Source: an uncultured Eubacteriales bacterium | GTDB lineage: Bacteria; Bacillota; Clostridia; Oscillospirales; Acutalibacteraceae | NCBI GenBank assembly: GCA_934486705.1 | Contig: CAKSQS010000013.1 | Span: forward strand, 1 to 56,163 | DNA: 56,163 nt | Reading direction: 5' to 3' | Shown here: piece by piece, positions 1-7,628 of the stretch | Layout: each line of letters opens with the position of its first letter | How positions within the stretch are numbered: position 1 is the stretch's first letter | The notes under the pieces: model-generated | Database searches by the model: none | The model's input: only the letters and a program-made list of their open reading frames with translations | What the model was told of the DNA's origin: nothing | Translations under genes and position numbers: made by a program

Positions 1-352
1 CTGTATCTACATAATATCCTCTACACCAAAAACTTCTTGAGCCGTATTTGTATTTTAAATTTGCATGTCGGTCGAAAGTCATCAATGTGCTTTTTCCATT
101 GAGATATCCCATGAATTGTGCTATACTTATGTGCGGTGGGATACTTACCAGCATATGTATATGGTCAGGACATGCTTCTGCTTCTATTATTTCTACTCCC
201 TTTTGATTACATAATTTCCTAAGTATTGCTCCTATATCCTTTTTCAGTTTGCCATATATCTCTTTTCTCCTATACTTTGGAGCAAAAACTATATGGTACT
301 GACACCTATATTTGCTGTGTGCTGTACTTTTTATCTCATTATTTTCTTTCAT
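1..352 (-). CDS. tnpA: IS200/IS605-family TnpA (Y1 HUH transposase), truncated by the window edge
   Basis: This is the first 117 codons of an IS200-type single-strand transposase, which cuts and joins at hairpin ends through an HUH/tyrosine site. The N-terminus has the family's CQYHIVFAPKYRR block. The metal-binding HUH motif appears as CPDHIHM near residue 63, followed by a FDRHANLKYKYG block. The catalytic tyrosine lies in the C-terminal part, beyond position 1, so whether the enzyme is intact cannot be judged. The ATG at 352 is preceded by AGGAGG at 361-366. No tnpB/IscB-like accessory gene is visible on this side. The identification is firm. Confidence 0.93.
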   Translation of the reverse strand, partial: MKENNEIKSTAHSKYRCQYHIVFAPKYRRKEIYGKLKKDIGAILRKLCNQKGVEIIEAEACPDHIHMLVSIPPHISIAQFMGYLNGKSTLMTFDRHANLKYKYGSRSFWCRGYYVDT

Positions 353-483
353 TTGAAAAACCTCCTGTTTTTTAGTAATGCGGTCGCCAAACCACTACTA
401 TTTTACATGAGGTTCTTCTTTTTTAAAAGTCTTTCGGCTCGCATCAAGCTCGCCACATTTTTTGTCGCTCCGCTCTTTTTTCT

Positions 484-504
484 TCCCTCGGTAGAACCGA
501 GGGA
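484..504. repeat. Subterminal hairpin of the IS200-like element
   Basis: TCCCTCGGT (484-492) pairs perfectly with ACCGAGGGA (496-504) around the loop AGA. Its position upstream of tnpA fits the recognition hairpin of the left end of IS200/IS605 elements. It could also act as a transcription barrier. Confidence 0.65.
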
Positions 505-534
505 TTTTTTCCACGTCTAAAGACACCATCTAAA

Positions 535-569
535 ACGGCAGCTTTCACTGTAACAGTGAAAGCTGCCGT
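535..569 (-). terminator. Terminator of the esterase gene, possibly bidirectional
   Basis: A 16-bp perfect stem (535-550 with 554-569) closes a TAA loop. On the minus strand it is followed by a short T run. It lies 10 bases past the stop of the minus-strand esterase gene. A CTTTTG run on the plus side could also stop transcription coming from the IS. Confidence 0.85.
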
Positions 570-579
570 ACTTTTGTTT

Positions 580-1419
580 CTAAAAAGAAATATTCATAAG
601 CTTCAGCCAGCGCTTAACGTCGTCAAGCCATTCTGCCGCGCATTTCATATTATTGGGAATATCATTACAGGAAGTGCCGTCAACCGTTGACGAGCCGTGG
701 TATCCGAACGGGAAAATATGCAGCTCAAACGGGACATTGTATTTACTCAGCGCACCCGCGTACAAAAGACTGTTCATTACGGGAACGCAGCTGTCATTTG
801 CGGTGTGCCATATGTATGCTGGCGGGGTGTTTTCGGTCACTCTGCGGTCGCAGGAGAAATAGTTTATTTCTTCCTCAGTGCGTTCGGGCTTGCCGAGCAG
901 GTTATCAAAGCTGCCCATATGCCCGTGCGCGGGGTCGGCGGTTATTACGGGGTAAGAAAGCACCGACGCGTTTACAGGCTTGCTCTCGGGGAAGACCTCG
1001 CGAACCTCCTTGCAATCATACATTGTGGAATAGTGCGCGGCAAGGTGTCCGCCTGCGGAAAATCCGATTATTGCAAGCTTTGAAACATCACAGTTCCAAA
1101 TATCCGCATTTTTGTATATAAGCTCAACCGTTGCCGCAACCTCGCGCATTTGCGTGGGAAAACGGTGCGGCGCTACCGAATAGTATATAACAAACACATT
1201 AAATCCGTCAGGCAAAAAGTGCATAGCAATAGGCTCTGCCTCACGCTGACTGCACATAGCGTACCCGCCGCCGGGGCAAACTATCATACAGGGGCGCTTT
1301 TTGTGCTCCCAGCCCATTTCGGTCATATTATACGGCAAATACATATCTACCGTAGGGTCGCAGCCGTCCTCGCCCAAAAACGGATATATTTCTTTAAGAT
1401 GTATGGTTTCGGTCTTCAT
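580..1419 (-). CDS. Alpha/beta-hydrolase, BD-FAE/acetylxylan-esterase-like
   Basis: This 279-residue cytoplasmic serine hydrolase has no signal peptide. It has an oxyanion-hole glycine run (CPGGGY, about residues 48-53) and a nucleophile elbow GFSAGGH with Ser121. The probable acid is Asp209 (TANDSCVP) and the probable base is His241 (FGYHGS), so the triad is complete. Relatives (BD-FAE, carboxylesterase type B-like) remove acetyl or feruloyl groups from carbohydrates. The substrate here cannot be read from sequence. GAGGAG near 1431-1436 supports the start, and a good promoter lies just upstream. The gene is apparently monocistronic. Confidence 0.85.
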   Translation of the reverse strand: MKTETIHLKEIYPFLGEDGCDPTVDMYLPYNMTEMGWEHKKRPCMIVCPGGGYAMCSQREAEPIAMHFLPDGFNVFVIYYSVAPHRFPTQMREVAATVELIYKNADIWNCDVSKLAIIGFSAGGHLAAHYSTMYDCKEVREVFPESKPVNASVLSYPVITADPAHGHMGSFDNLLGKPERTEEEINYFSCDRRVTENTPPAYIWHTANDSCVPVMNSLLYAGALSKYNVPFELHIFPFGYHGSSTVDGTSCNDIPNNMKCAAEWLDDVKRWLKLMNISF

Positions 1420-1446
1420 TTTTTCAACAACTCCTCTTATTTCAAC

Positions 1447-1475
1447 ATCTTATCACGAATACATTAAAAAATCAA
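1447..1475 (-). promoter_or_regulatory. Sigma-A-type promoter for the esterase gene
   Basis: On the minus strand TTGATT (1475-1470) and TAAGAT (1452-1447) are 17 bases apart, about 28 bases upstream of the ATG at 1419. The spacing is ideal and each hexamer has one or two mismatches. Confidence 0.5.
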
Positions 1476-1482
1476 CATAAAA

Positions 1483-2454
1483 TCAGCAATTTTGAAATTT
1501 AATTTGCGGCGTATTTATCATAGGGTAGCGGGTAAGCTTACACCCGCTTATATCTTCTTTAAACATATCAACCGCGGTTATCTGTCTGTTTTCATAGGTC
1601 GTGTAATAATATACCCCACCGTATGCGTCAAAACAGGCGGTGTATATTGTTTTTTCAAGCCCGCCGTTTTCGGTTATGCAGCAGCCGTTTTGCTGCTCTG
1701 CCGAGCCTAAAATATGAAAAAGCTGTGTGATCCCGTCATATTCCCCGTCGCCCGATACGGAGTTTGCCGCAACAAACGCCGCCCTTACAAACCGCGACTG
1801 CGAGGAAAGGTCGCCCGGCAAACCCAAAGCGCCCATACCGCGGCTGTAGGTTTTAAGCGGCAGCGCGCCTGAAAATCGGTTTTCGGGCGGGTAAGGGCTT
1901 AAAGCCATATAATTATTAAGGTTTTGCATTTGAAAATCAAACGGCGGGTCGTTTGCAAGCACATTTGCCGCCGCGTCATAAATTTTAAGTTCGCCGTTTT
2001 TCGGCTCGGCAACAATTGTTTTGTCCTTATCCGCTAAAATCCAGTGCAGCCTTGCCGCAGGCAGCTGCTTATTAAACGGGATGTTCCCGAGCGTTATTTT
2101 GCCAAGCAGCGCACGCGCCTCACCTGTATCGGCGCATTTTGAAAGCACAAGGGGTATCAGCTCATAGGGCGCGGTGCAGCCCTCTGTCTTTTCCGAATAG
2201 GACGCGCTGTTTACAAAGTTGAGCCCCGCCATACAAAGCCCTTTTTCGTTTGCCGCGTCGTAATAAAGCGGGTAACCGTCCGCTATATGCGCCGTGCCTA
2301 TCATGGCATAGTGCGCCGCGTCCGCCCCGCAGGCTTTAAAATCAAACCGAAAATTTTGGGGCGTTATGACAATTTCCTCCCCGTAGGACATTTCGTAATC
2401 AAGGTTTCTACCGAAATAAAGTCCGTTTTTTCTGTATGCCGCAGCAGTACACAT
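1483..2454 (-). CDS. Choloylglycine hydrolase-family linear amide hydrolase (BSH/penicillin V acylase type)
   Basis: The protein is an Ntn-hydrolase of 323 residues, the usual family length. Removal of Met1 exposes the nucleophile Cys2. The other expected catalytic positions are present: Arg16 and Asp19 (GRNLDYE), Asn79 (MAGLNF), Asn168 (LANDPPF) and Arg221 (SSQSRFVRA). The family hydrolyses conjugated bile acids, penicillin V or N-acyl homoserine lactones. Choosing among these needs substrate-loop comparison. There is no signal peptide, so it acts in the cytoplasm. GGAGCG precedes the ATG. A gut habitat makes bile salt hydrolase plausible but unproven. Confidence 0.88.
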   Translation of the reverse strand: MCTAAAYRKNGLYFGRNLDYEMSYGEEIVITPQNFRFDFKACGADAAHYAMIGTAHIADGYPLYYDAANEKGLCMAGLNFVNSASYSEKTEGCTAPYELIPLVLSKCADTGEARALLGKITLGNIPFNKQLPAARLHWILADKDKTIVAEPKNGELKIYDAAANVLANDPPFDFQMQNLNNYMALSPYPPENRFSGALPLKTYSRGMGALGLPGDLSSQSRFVRAAFVAANSVSGDGEYDGITQLFHILGSAEQQNGCCITENGGLEKTIYTACFDAYGGVYYYTTYENRQITAVDMFKEDISGCKLTRYPMINTPQIKFQNC

Positions 2455-2497
2455 TTTATATCACGCTCCAAGGCTTAAAATTCCCGTAAACGGCAGT

Positions 2498-3760
2498 TTA
2501 ATTCTTTATGCCCAAAAGCATTTTTCTTAGCTGTATCAAATCGGCTGAATTTATTTTATTATCCGCATTCAAGTCCAAATACCAACATTGGTTAATATCT
2601 GTGATTTCCTCAGATAGCCGTATTTTCATATTTACTATATCTCGTATATCAATTACACCGTCGCAATTCGCGTCTCCGGGCAAAATAACCGTTATTATCA
2701 TTTCCCTACCCAATGGAGAGTAAGCATACCCCGCAGTACCGTTTATTCCGGCAGCGGCAAGCATATTTCTAAAGTGTTTTTTAAAGTTATTTTGAAATTC
2801 TTTCATATCACCCGTAATATAAATATGCAGTTTTTTCCCGTCCGTTTTTATCAATGCGCCTAAATCATCCGCTGAAAATTCATTAAAGATTCCGCCGTAA
2901 ACCGCAAAATAATTTGCATCGGTCGAATTACATTCGGGTATTATAAAAACGGTTGTATCAAAAGTGTGGTCCTCTTTTATTCGCTCGTCGGTAAGGTTAA
3001 AATAAGCGTGAAAAGTATCGCTTTCCTGATCGTCCCACGTCAGATCTACATTATAATACCTGCCGTCTATTCTTACAATATTCCAAGCGTGGTTGCCGCC
3101 CTTTCCCGTGCCCGTTACCATAAACGACTGAATACCTACCCTTTGCAAAAGATACTGAAAAGCCTGCGTATATCCGTCGCAAACCGCTCTTCCGTTTACC
3201 AAAGCACCGTATGCGGTATGAGCATATTTTTCGTTTAAATCGTAAGTTATACTTTTTGCAAGCCTGTCGTGCAAAAGCATTTCCCGCTCAAATTCAGGCA
3301 TACTCGGTGTTATTCCTTTAAGCAGCTCATCTGCGGCGGCATTGATTTTTTCCGTTTCGGCGGGCAAATTTTCTTTTGTGAAAAAATATTTCAGAGCAAT
3401 AAAAGATTCACATGTACCGTCCGCATATACGTATCTTCCAAATGAAAAAGTAACCGGATTTAACCAAAAATGCTCCGTGTGGTCCGAACGATAGGAATTA
3501 AAAATCATCCATATCTCATTTTCGTCTGCTTCCGTTCCTAACCTTATTTCACTTTCAAAGTTTTCAACCCCGCTTTTAATTGCATTATACGCCTTAAAAT
3601 ATTTTTCTTTGCCAAGTTCGTTTTCAAGCGCTGTTTCAACATAGTATTCCGACATATTAAAGCCGTTTGCCGTATTTTGCTCCGCCGCAACAGGCAAAGC
3701 TCCCGTTGTAACCGCAAAGGCCGCAATAAGTGCGGCAAAATATATTTTGATTTTTTTCAT
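2498..3760 (-). CDS. Secreted transglutaminase-like protein with C-terminal type I dockerin
   Basis: Residues 1-27 form a Sec signal peptide (MKKIK, hydrophobic core, VAAEQ cleavage region). The middle carries a transglutaminase-like papain fold with Cys194 (RAVCDGYTQ), His224 (GNHAWN) and Asp239 (YNVDLTWDD) as the triad. The C-terminus (about 362-418) is a type I dockerin. Its two calcium-binding repeats start GDANCDGVIDIRD and DLNADNKINSAD, each followed by a helix. Dockerins dock enzymes onto cohesin scaffolds. The core is likely a protease or peptidoglycan/protein-modifying enzyme. No cohesin gene lies in this window. GGGGGG at 3766-3771 serves as ribosome binding site. Confidence 0.9.
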   Translation of the reverse strand: MKKIKIYFAALIAAFAVTTGALPVAAEQNTANGFNMSEYYVETALENELGKEKYFKAYNAIKSGVENFESEIRLGTEADENEIWMIFNSYRSDHTEHFWLNPVTFSFGRYVYADGTCESFIALKYFFTKENLPAETEKINAAADELLKGITPSMPEFEREMLLHDRLAKSITYDLNEKYAHTAYGALVNGRAVCDGYTQAFQYLLQRVGIQSFMVTGTGKGGNHAWNIVRIDGRYYNVDLTWDDQESDTFHAYFNLTDERIKEDHTFDTTVFIIPECNSTDANYFAVYGGIFNEFSADDLGALIKTDGKKLHIYITGDMKEFQNNFKKHFRNMLAAAGINGTAGYAYSPLGREMIITVILPGDANCDGVIDIRDIVNMKIRLSEEITDINQCWYLDLNADNKINSADLIQLRKMLLGIKN

Positions 3761-3783
3761 ATTTATCCCCCCTGATAATATTA

Positions 3784-3813
3784 ACTATACTATAACATTC
3801 GGCTTAATGTCAA
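3784..3813 (-). promoter_or_regulatory. Promoter for the dockerin gene
   Basis: On the minus strand a perfect TTGACA (3813-3808) is followed 18 bases later by TATAGT (3789-3784), 24 bases upstream of the start codon. It reads as a vegetative sigma-A promoter. Confidence 0.65.
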
Positions 3814-3823
3814 GCAAAGCTCG

Positions 3824-3853
3824 GAATAATAGCAAATTAAAAAGTAAATAATA
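3824..3853 (+). promoter_or_regulatory. Candidate forespore (sigma-G/F-like) promoter for spoVAC-spoVAD
   Basis: GAATA (3824-3828) is followed after 18 bases by AATAATA (3847-3853). This resembles the forespore consensus (GNATR, 18 bases, CATNNTA) with a mismatch in the -10. No good sigma-A promoter is seen here. In Bacillus the spoVA operon is sigma-G dependent, which motivated the search. Confidence 0.35.
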
Positions 3854-3874
3854 TATGAAAAGGATGTGGTTTAT

Positions 3875-4321
3875 ATGTTTCCTACCGAAAAAGAATACGG
3901 TAAAATGACAAAGCGTATCTCTCCCCCGTCAACCAAGGTTAAGGATTTTATTTTAGCTTATACAGTGGGCGGCTTGATATGCGTTATAGGTCAGCTTTTT
4001 AAGGAATGGTTCACAGCGCTTGATATGCCCGAAAAGGTGGTAAAGGCGGCTGTGCCCTCATTGCTTGTGTTTATTGCCGCGTGGCTTACGGGGCTTAAAA
4101 TTTTCGATAAAATTGCAAAGCACGCGGGCGCGGGCACGCTTGTGCCCATAACAGGCTTTGCAAACGCCGTGGTTTCCCCCGCAATTGAGTATAAAAGCGA
4201 GGGTTTTGTTTTGGGGCTGGGGGCTAAAATGTTTACAATAGCAGGGCCTGTTATAGTATACGGCACGCTGGCAAGCGTTATATACGGCATTATTTTATAT
4301 ATTATGAGTATTTGCGGGTGA
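3875..4321 (+). CDS. spoVAC: Stage V sporulation protein AC
   Basis: SpoVAC is an inner-membrane protein of the forespore. It is part of the SpoVA channel that loads dipicolinic acid during sporulation and releases it at germination, and in Bacillus it has mechanosensitive behaviour. The sequence has the short charged N-terminus, several membrane segments (FILAYTVGGLICVIG, AAVPSLLVFIAAWLTG, and two near the C-terminus) and the typical PITGFANAVVSPAIEYKSEG loop. I chose the ATG at 3875, about 11 bases after AAAGGA. A GTG at 3866 would sit on the ribosome binding site. The stop is 4 bases before spoVAD, so the two are co-transcribed. Confidence 0.95.
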   Translation: MFPTEKEYGKMTKRISPPSTKVKDFILAYTVGGLICVIGQLFKEWFTALDMPEKVVKAAVPSLLVFIAAWLTGLKIFDKIAKHAGAGTLVPITGFANAVVSPAIEYKSEGFVLGLGAKMFTIAGPVIVYGTLASVIYGIILYIMSICG

Positions 4322-4325
4322 GAGT

Positions 4326-5333
4326 ATGAAAAAAGCGGGTAAACGCACTATTATTTTTGAAAATAAGCCGCGGGTAATAAGCTATGGCGCGGTGGTGGGC
4401 AAAAAGGAGCATGAAGGGCCGCTCTCAAACGAATTTGACGCCTACACAAACGATAGCTTTTTCGGCGAAAAAAGCTTTGAAAAAGCCGAAAGCAAGCTGC
4501 AGAAAACCGCCGTTCAAACCGCGCTTGATAAAGCGGGGCTGCAGCCCTGCGATATAGATAATATTTTTGCAGGCGACCTTTTAAACCAGTGCATAGGCAG
4601 CTCCTTTGGGCTGCGCAGCTTCGGAATACCCTTTATAGGGCTTTACGGCGCTTGCTCAACCATGGCGCTTTCTACCGGGCTTGCCGCCGTTTTTATAGAT
4701 TCGGGCGCTGCCGAAAAAACCGTCTCGGTAACCTCCTCGCACTTCTGTTCCGCCGAGCGGCAATACCGCTTTCCGCTTAATTACGGCTCGCAGCGCACCC
4801 CCACCGCCCAATGGACGGTAACAGGCTCGGGCGCACTTATTCTCGGTAAAGAGGGCGGAAATATTTATATAAACTCGGTAACCTTCGGCGAAATAGAGGA
4901 TCTCAACATTAAGGACGCAAATAATATGGGCGCGGCAATGGCGCCCGCCGCCGCAGGCACGCTGCTGAATTTCTTTAATGATACTAAAACCAAACCAGAG
5001 GACTACGATATTATATTCACGGGCGACCTTGGGTATGTGGGAACAAACCTGCTCTATGAGCTTTTGGAACGCGAGGGCGTGGATATACGCTGCCGCCACA
5101 GCGATTGCGGAACGCTGATTTTCGACCGTGAAAAGCAGGATGTTCACGCCGGCGGCTCTGGCTGCGGGTGCAGCGCCTCGGTGCTTTGCTCGTATATTAT
5201 GCACCGTTTGGAGCAGGGGGATTTTAATAACATTCTCTTTATGTCCACGGGTGCGCTTATGTCCCCTACCTCGTCCTTTCAGGGCGAGAGCATACCGGGA
5301 ATCGCACATCTGCTCAATATAAAAAAATCGTAA
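4326..5333 (+). CDS. spoVAD: Stage V sporulation protein AD
   Basis: SpoVAD is a soluble, thiolase-fold protein that binds dipicolinic acid on the inner spore membrane as part of the SpoVA channel. The 335-residue length and family blocks support this: FAGDLLNQCIGSSFG, YGACSTMA and HAGGSGCGCSASV. The expected partner spoVAE does not follow. The next gene is an unrelated glycosyltransferase after a 138-base gap holding a repeat remnant. SpoVAE must be elsewhere in the genome or absent. Confidence 0.96.
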   Translation: MKKAGKRTIIFENKPRVISYGAVVGKKEHEGPLSNEFDAYTNDSFFGEKSFEKAESKLQKTAVQTALDKAGLQPCDIDNIFAGDLLNQCIGSSFGLRSFGIPFIGLYGACSTMALSTGLAAVFIDSGAAEKTVSVTSSHFCSAERQYRFPLNYGSQRTPTAQWTVTGSGALILGKEGGNIYINSVTFGEIEDLNIKDANNMGAAMAPAAAGTLLNFFNDTKTKPEDYDIIFTGDLGYVGTNLLYELLEREGVDIRCRHSDCGTLIFDREKQDVHAGGSGCGCSASVLCSYIMHRLEQGDFNNILFMSTGALMSPTSSFQGESIPGIAHLLNIKKS

Positions 5334-5338
5334 TATAT

Positions 5339-5382
5339 GAGCGTGTCGAAAAAATCGGCACGCTCCCCTGCTGGAATGCCGT
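5339..5382 (+). repeat. Truncated copy (C) of the multi-hairpin MITE-like repeat
   Basis: A hairpin (5339-5349 with 5355-5365, five-base loop, one G-U pair) plus the following GGAATGCCG match one end of the longer repeats at 27646-27876 and 49599-49824. The rest of the element is missing. It starts 6 bases after the spoVAD stop and may help end that transcript. The remainder of 5383-5471 is AT-rich with no gene seen. Confidence 0.75.
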
Positions 5383-5471
5383 TTTTGTTTTGTATCTTTT
5401 TTGTTACTTGTAATATGGCTTTTCGGGGATTATAATGTAATATGTTATCGAATATTCTGGGAGTGAAAAAT

Positions 5472-7628
5472 GTGTCGAATAATATCTATGTGATAATTCC
5501 CTCGCTCAACCCGGACGAAAAGCTTAAAAAAACCGTTCGCGGAATGTTGGACGCAGGCTTTGAAAAAATCATCATAGTAAACGACGGCAGCGACAAGGCT
5601 CATCTTGAAAATTTTCCGCATTCTGATGAAAATATAACGGTTATCCACCGCAGGCAAAACCACGGCAAGGGCGCTGCCTTAAAGGTGGCTTTTCGCCATA
5701 TTCTGCGCAATTGCCCCGACGCGGCGGGCGTGGTAACGGTTGACGGCGACGGTCAGCACAGCCCGCAGGACGCTGCTGCCTGTGCCGACGCGCTTGCGGA
5801 AATAGGAAAAGGCGCGGTGCTCGGCTGCCGCGATTTTTCGGGCGAGGACGTACCTAAACGCAGCAGAATGGGCAATCATATGACATCATGGGTATTCAAG
5901 GTGCTTTGCGGTATGAAAATATCGGATACCCAAACAGGTCTGCGCGCTTTTCCCGTGTCCCTTTTGCCGCTGCTTTTATCTGTAAAGGGCGACCGCTTTG
6001 AGTACGAGACCAATATGCTGCTGAAATTCAGGCAGTGCGGAGTTAAAATAAAGGAAGTACCCATTGAAACGGTATACATAGAAGAAAACGCAACCTCACA
6101 CTTCCGCCCTATACAGGATTCGCTCCGTATTTACCGCTTTATACTCGTTTATATTTTAAGCTCGGCTGTTTCGTTTATAGCCGATCTGTCCGTATTCTAC
6201 CTTGTATTAAAGCTGCTCGGCGGCGCTCTCGGCAAATGGGCGGAGCTCGGCGCTACCGCCGCGGCAAGGGCGATTTCCTCAATTATCAACTACAATATAA
6301 ACCGAACCAAGGTGTTTAACGCCGATTCAAAATCGCGCGGTAAGCTTTTGCGGTATTACGCGCTTGCAATTCCGCAAATGTTTATTTCCGCGGGGCTTGT
6401 TACCCTTATATCGCACACGCTTAAAGCCGCGCCATTCCTTGCAACGGTTATTAAGCTTATAGTGGATACGGTCATATTCTTTGTAAATTACCGTATTCAG
6501 CAGACATGGGTATTTGCAGAATCGGGAAAAAATGAGGATATGAGCAAAAAAAGACGTGAAAAGCTAACCGTGGGAACGGTTGTTAAAAGAAGCCTTTTAT
6601 CGGTAGGCACAGCGCTTGCAATGGTGCTTGTTTTTGTAATTTCTGCAGCGCTTATGATATGCTACGGGCCGAGCAAAAGCCTGCGAAATATGACGGTTAT
6701 AATGGCAAAAGAAGCGAGCGCCACAAAGTGGATACCTACCCTGTTTTTGCCCTCCTCCACGGTGGATAAAATAATTGCGGACAGCGAAAAGGTGAATGTT
6801 GACGTTATAGAGGCGGGCGATTACAACAAAGCAAACGCCGACGAATGGGAAGACGCGGTTGACGGTATGAAGCTTATATACCTGAGCGAGCCGAAATTCA
6901 AGGGTTATTTACTGCTTGTGCGCGACCCCAAGCGCGTAAGCGTGGGCATATCCTCTGAAAATTACGCCTCGGCTGCCGCAGGCTCAAGAATTTTTGATAT
7001 TGCGCAAAAATATAACTGCACGGCGGCGATAAACGGCGGCGAATTTGCCGACGCGGGCGGTCAGGGCACGGGCGCTAAGCCGATGGGGCTTACATATTCG
7101 GGCGGCAAAAACGTTTGGAATGATGGGTTAAAGCGGTCGTTTTTCGGCTTCGATAAAAACGACAAGCTTGTCTGCCGCGAGGGCATAACCAAAGCGGAGG
7201 CGGATAAACTCGGCATACGCGACGCGGTTTCTTTCCAAACGGGCAACGTGCTTATTCAGCAAAACGGCGACGATATAAAGCTTTTCCATGCCGATAACGA
7301 CACCGGCACTGCGCAGCGCACCGCAATAGGTCAGCGCGCGGACGGAACGGTTATAATGCTTGTAACCGACGGCAGATCGGTTGACAGTATAGGCGCTACC
7401 AGAAACGATGTTATTGACCTTATGGTATCCTACGGCGCGGTAAACGCGGGAATGCTGGACGGCGGCTCTTCCGCCATGATGTACTACCGCGATTATTTTG
7501 ATAAATACTCGGTAGATAAATCACAGCTTGACACATATCAGCAAAAGGGGCTTGTAAACAGATACAAGGCGTTCACCAACCCGCGCAGAATACCCACCTA
7601 CTTTATAGTATCGGAGGAAAAGAAATGA
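5472..7628 (+). CDS. Fusion protein: GT2 glycosyltransferase, GtrA-like membrane domain, phosphodiester glycosidase (NAGPA)
   Basis: Residues 1 to about 220 form a DPM1/polyprenyl-phosphate-type GT2 domain with VIIPSLN, NDGS and the DGD metal motif (91-93). Residues of about 222-356 form a four-helix GtrA-like flippase domain ending in QQTWVF. A further transmembrane helix (about 375-397) precedes an outward-facing NAGPA domain (about 475-718) with INGGEF, RTAIGQ and MLDGGSSAMM blocks. The first part would load a sugar on a polyprenyl phosphate and flip it; the last would cleave a sugar phosphodiester outside. I chose GTG 5472 because GGGAG sits 8 bases upstream. The junction lies on an A6 tract where one extra A would create a stop just before an ATG at 6540, so this may be two genes. 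Confidence 0.8.
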   Translation: MSNNIYVIIPSLNPDEKLKKTVRGMLDAGFEKIIIVNDGSDKAHLENFPHSDENITVIHRRQNHGKGAALKVAFRHILRNCPDAAGVVTVDGDGQHSPQDAAACADALAEIGKGAVLGCRDFSGEDVPKRSRMGNHMTSWVFKVLCGMKISDTQTGLRAFPVSLLPLLLSVKGDRFEYETNMLLKFRQCGVKIKEVPIETVYIEENATSHFRPIQDSLRIYRFILVYILSSAVSFIADLSVFYLVLKLLGGALGKWAELGATAAARAISSIINYNINRTKVFNADSKSRGKLLRYYALAIPQMFISAGLVTLISHTLKAAPFLATVIKLIVDTVIFFVNYRIQQTWVFAESGKNEDMSKKRREKLTVGTVVKRSLLSVGTALAMVLVFVISAALMICYGPSKSLRNMTVIMAKEASATKWIPTLFLPSSTVDKIIADSEKVNVDVIEAGDYNKANADEWEDAVDGMKLIYLSEPKFKGYLLLVRDPKRVSVGISSENYASAAAGSRIFDIAQKYNCTAAINGGEFADAGGQGTGAKPMGLTYSGGKNVWNDGLKRSFFGFDKNDKLVCREGITKAEADKLGIRDAVSFQTGNVLIQQNGDDIKLFHADNDTGTAQRTAIGQRADGTVIMLVTDGRSVDSIGATRNDVIDLMVSYGAVNAGMLDGGSSAMMYYRDYFDKYSVDKSQLDTYQQKGLVNRYKAFTNPRRIPTYFIVSEEKK

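Larger units (their letters stand above)
1..520 (-). mobile_element. IS200/IS605-like insertion sequence, tnpA-upstream end
   Basis: The element contains the tnpA fragment and about 130 bases upstream of it, with a 9-bp perfect subterminal hairpin at 484-504. Such hairpins are recognised by IS200/IS605 transposases. These elements have no terminal inverted repeats, so the outer boundary, set here near 520, is approximate. The other end lies outside the window. Confidence 0.7.

Noticed and set aside
687..1467. Long plus-strand open frames opposite the esterase gene
   Set aside because: They are antisense to a gene with a complete catalytic triad, show no family motif and have no ribosome binding site.
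4656..5309. A 217-codon minus-strand frame opposite spoVAD
   Set aside because: It is antisense to a clearly conserved sporulation gene and has no recognisable domain or start signal.
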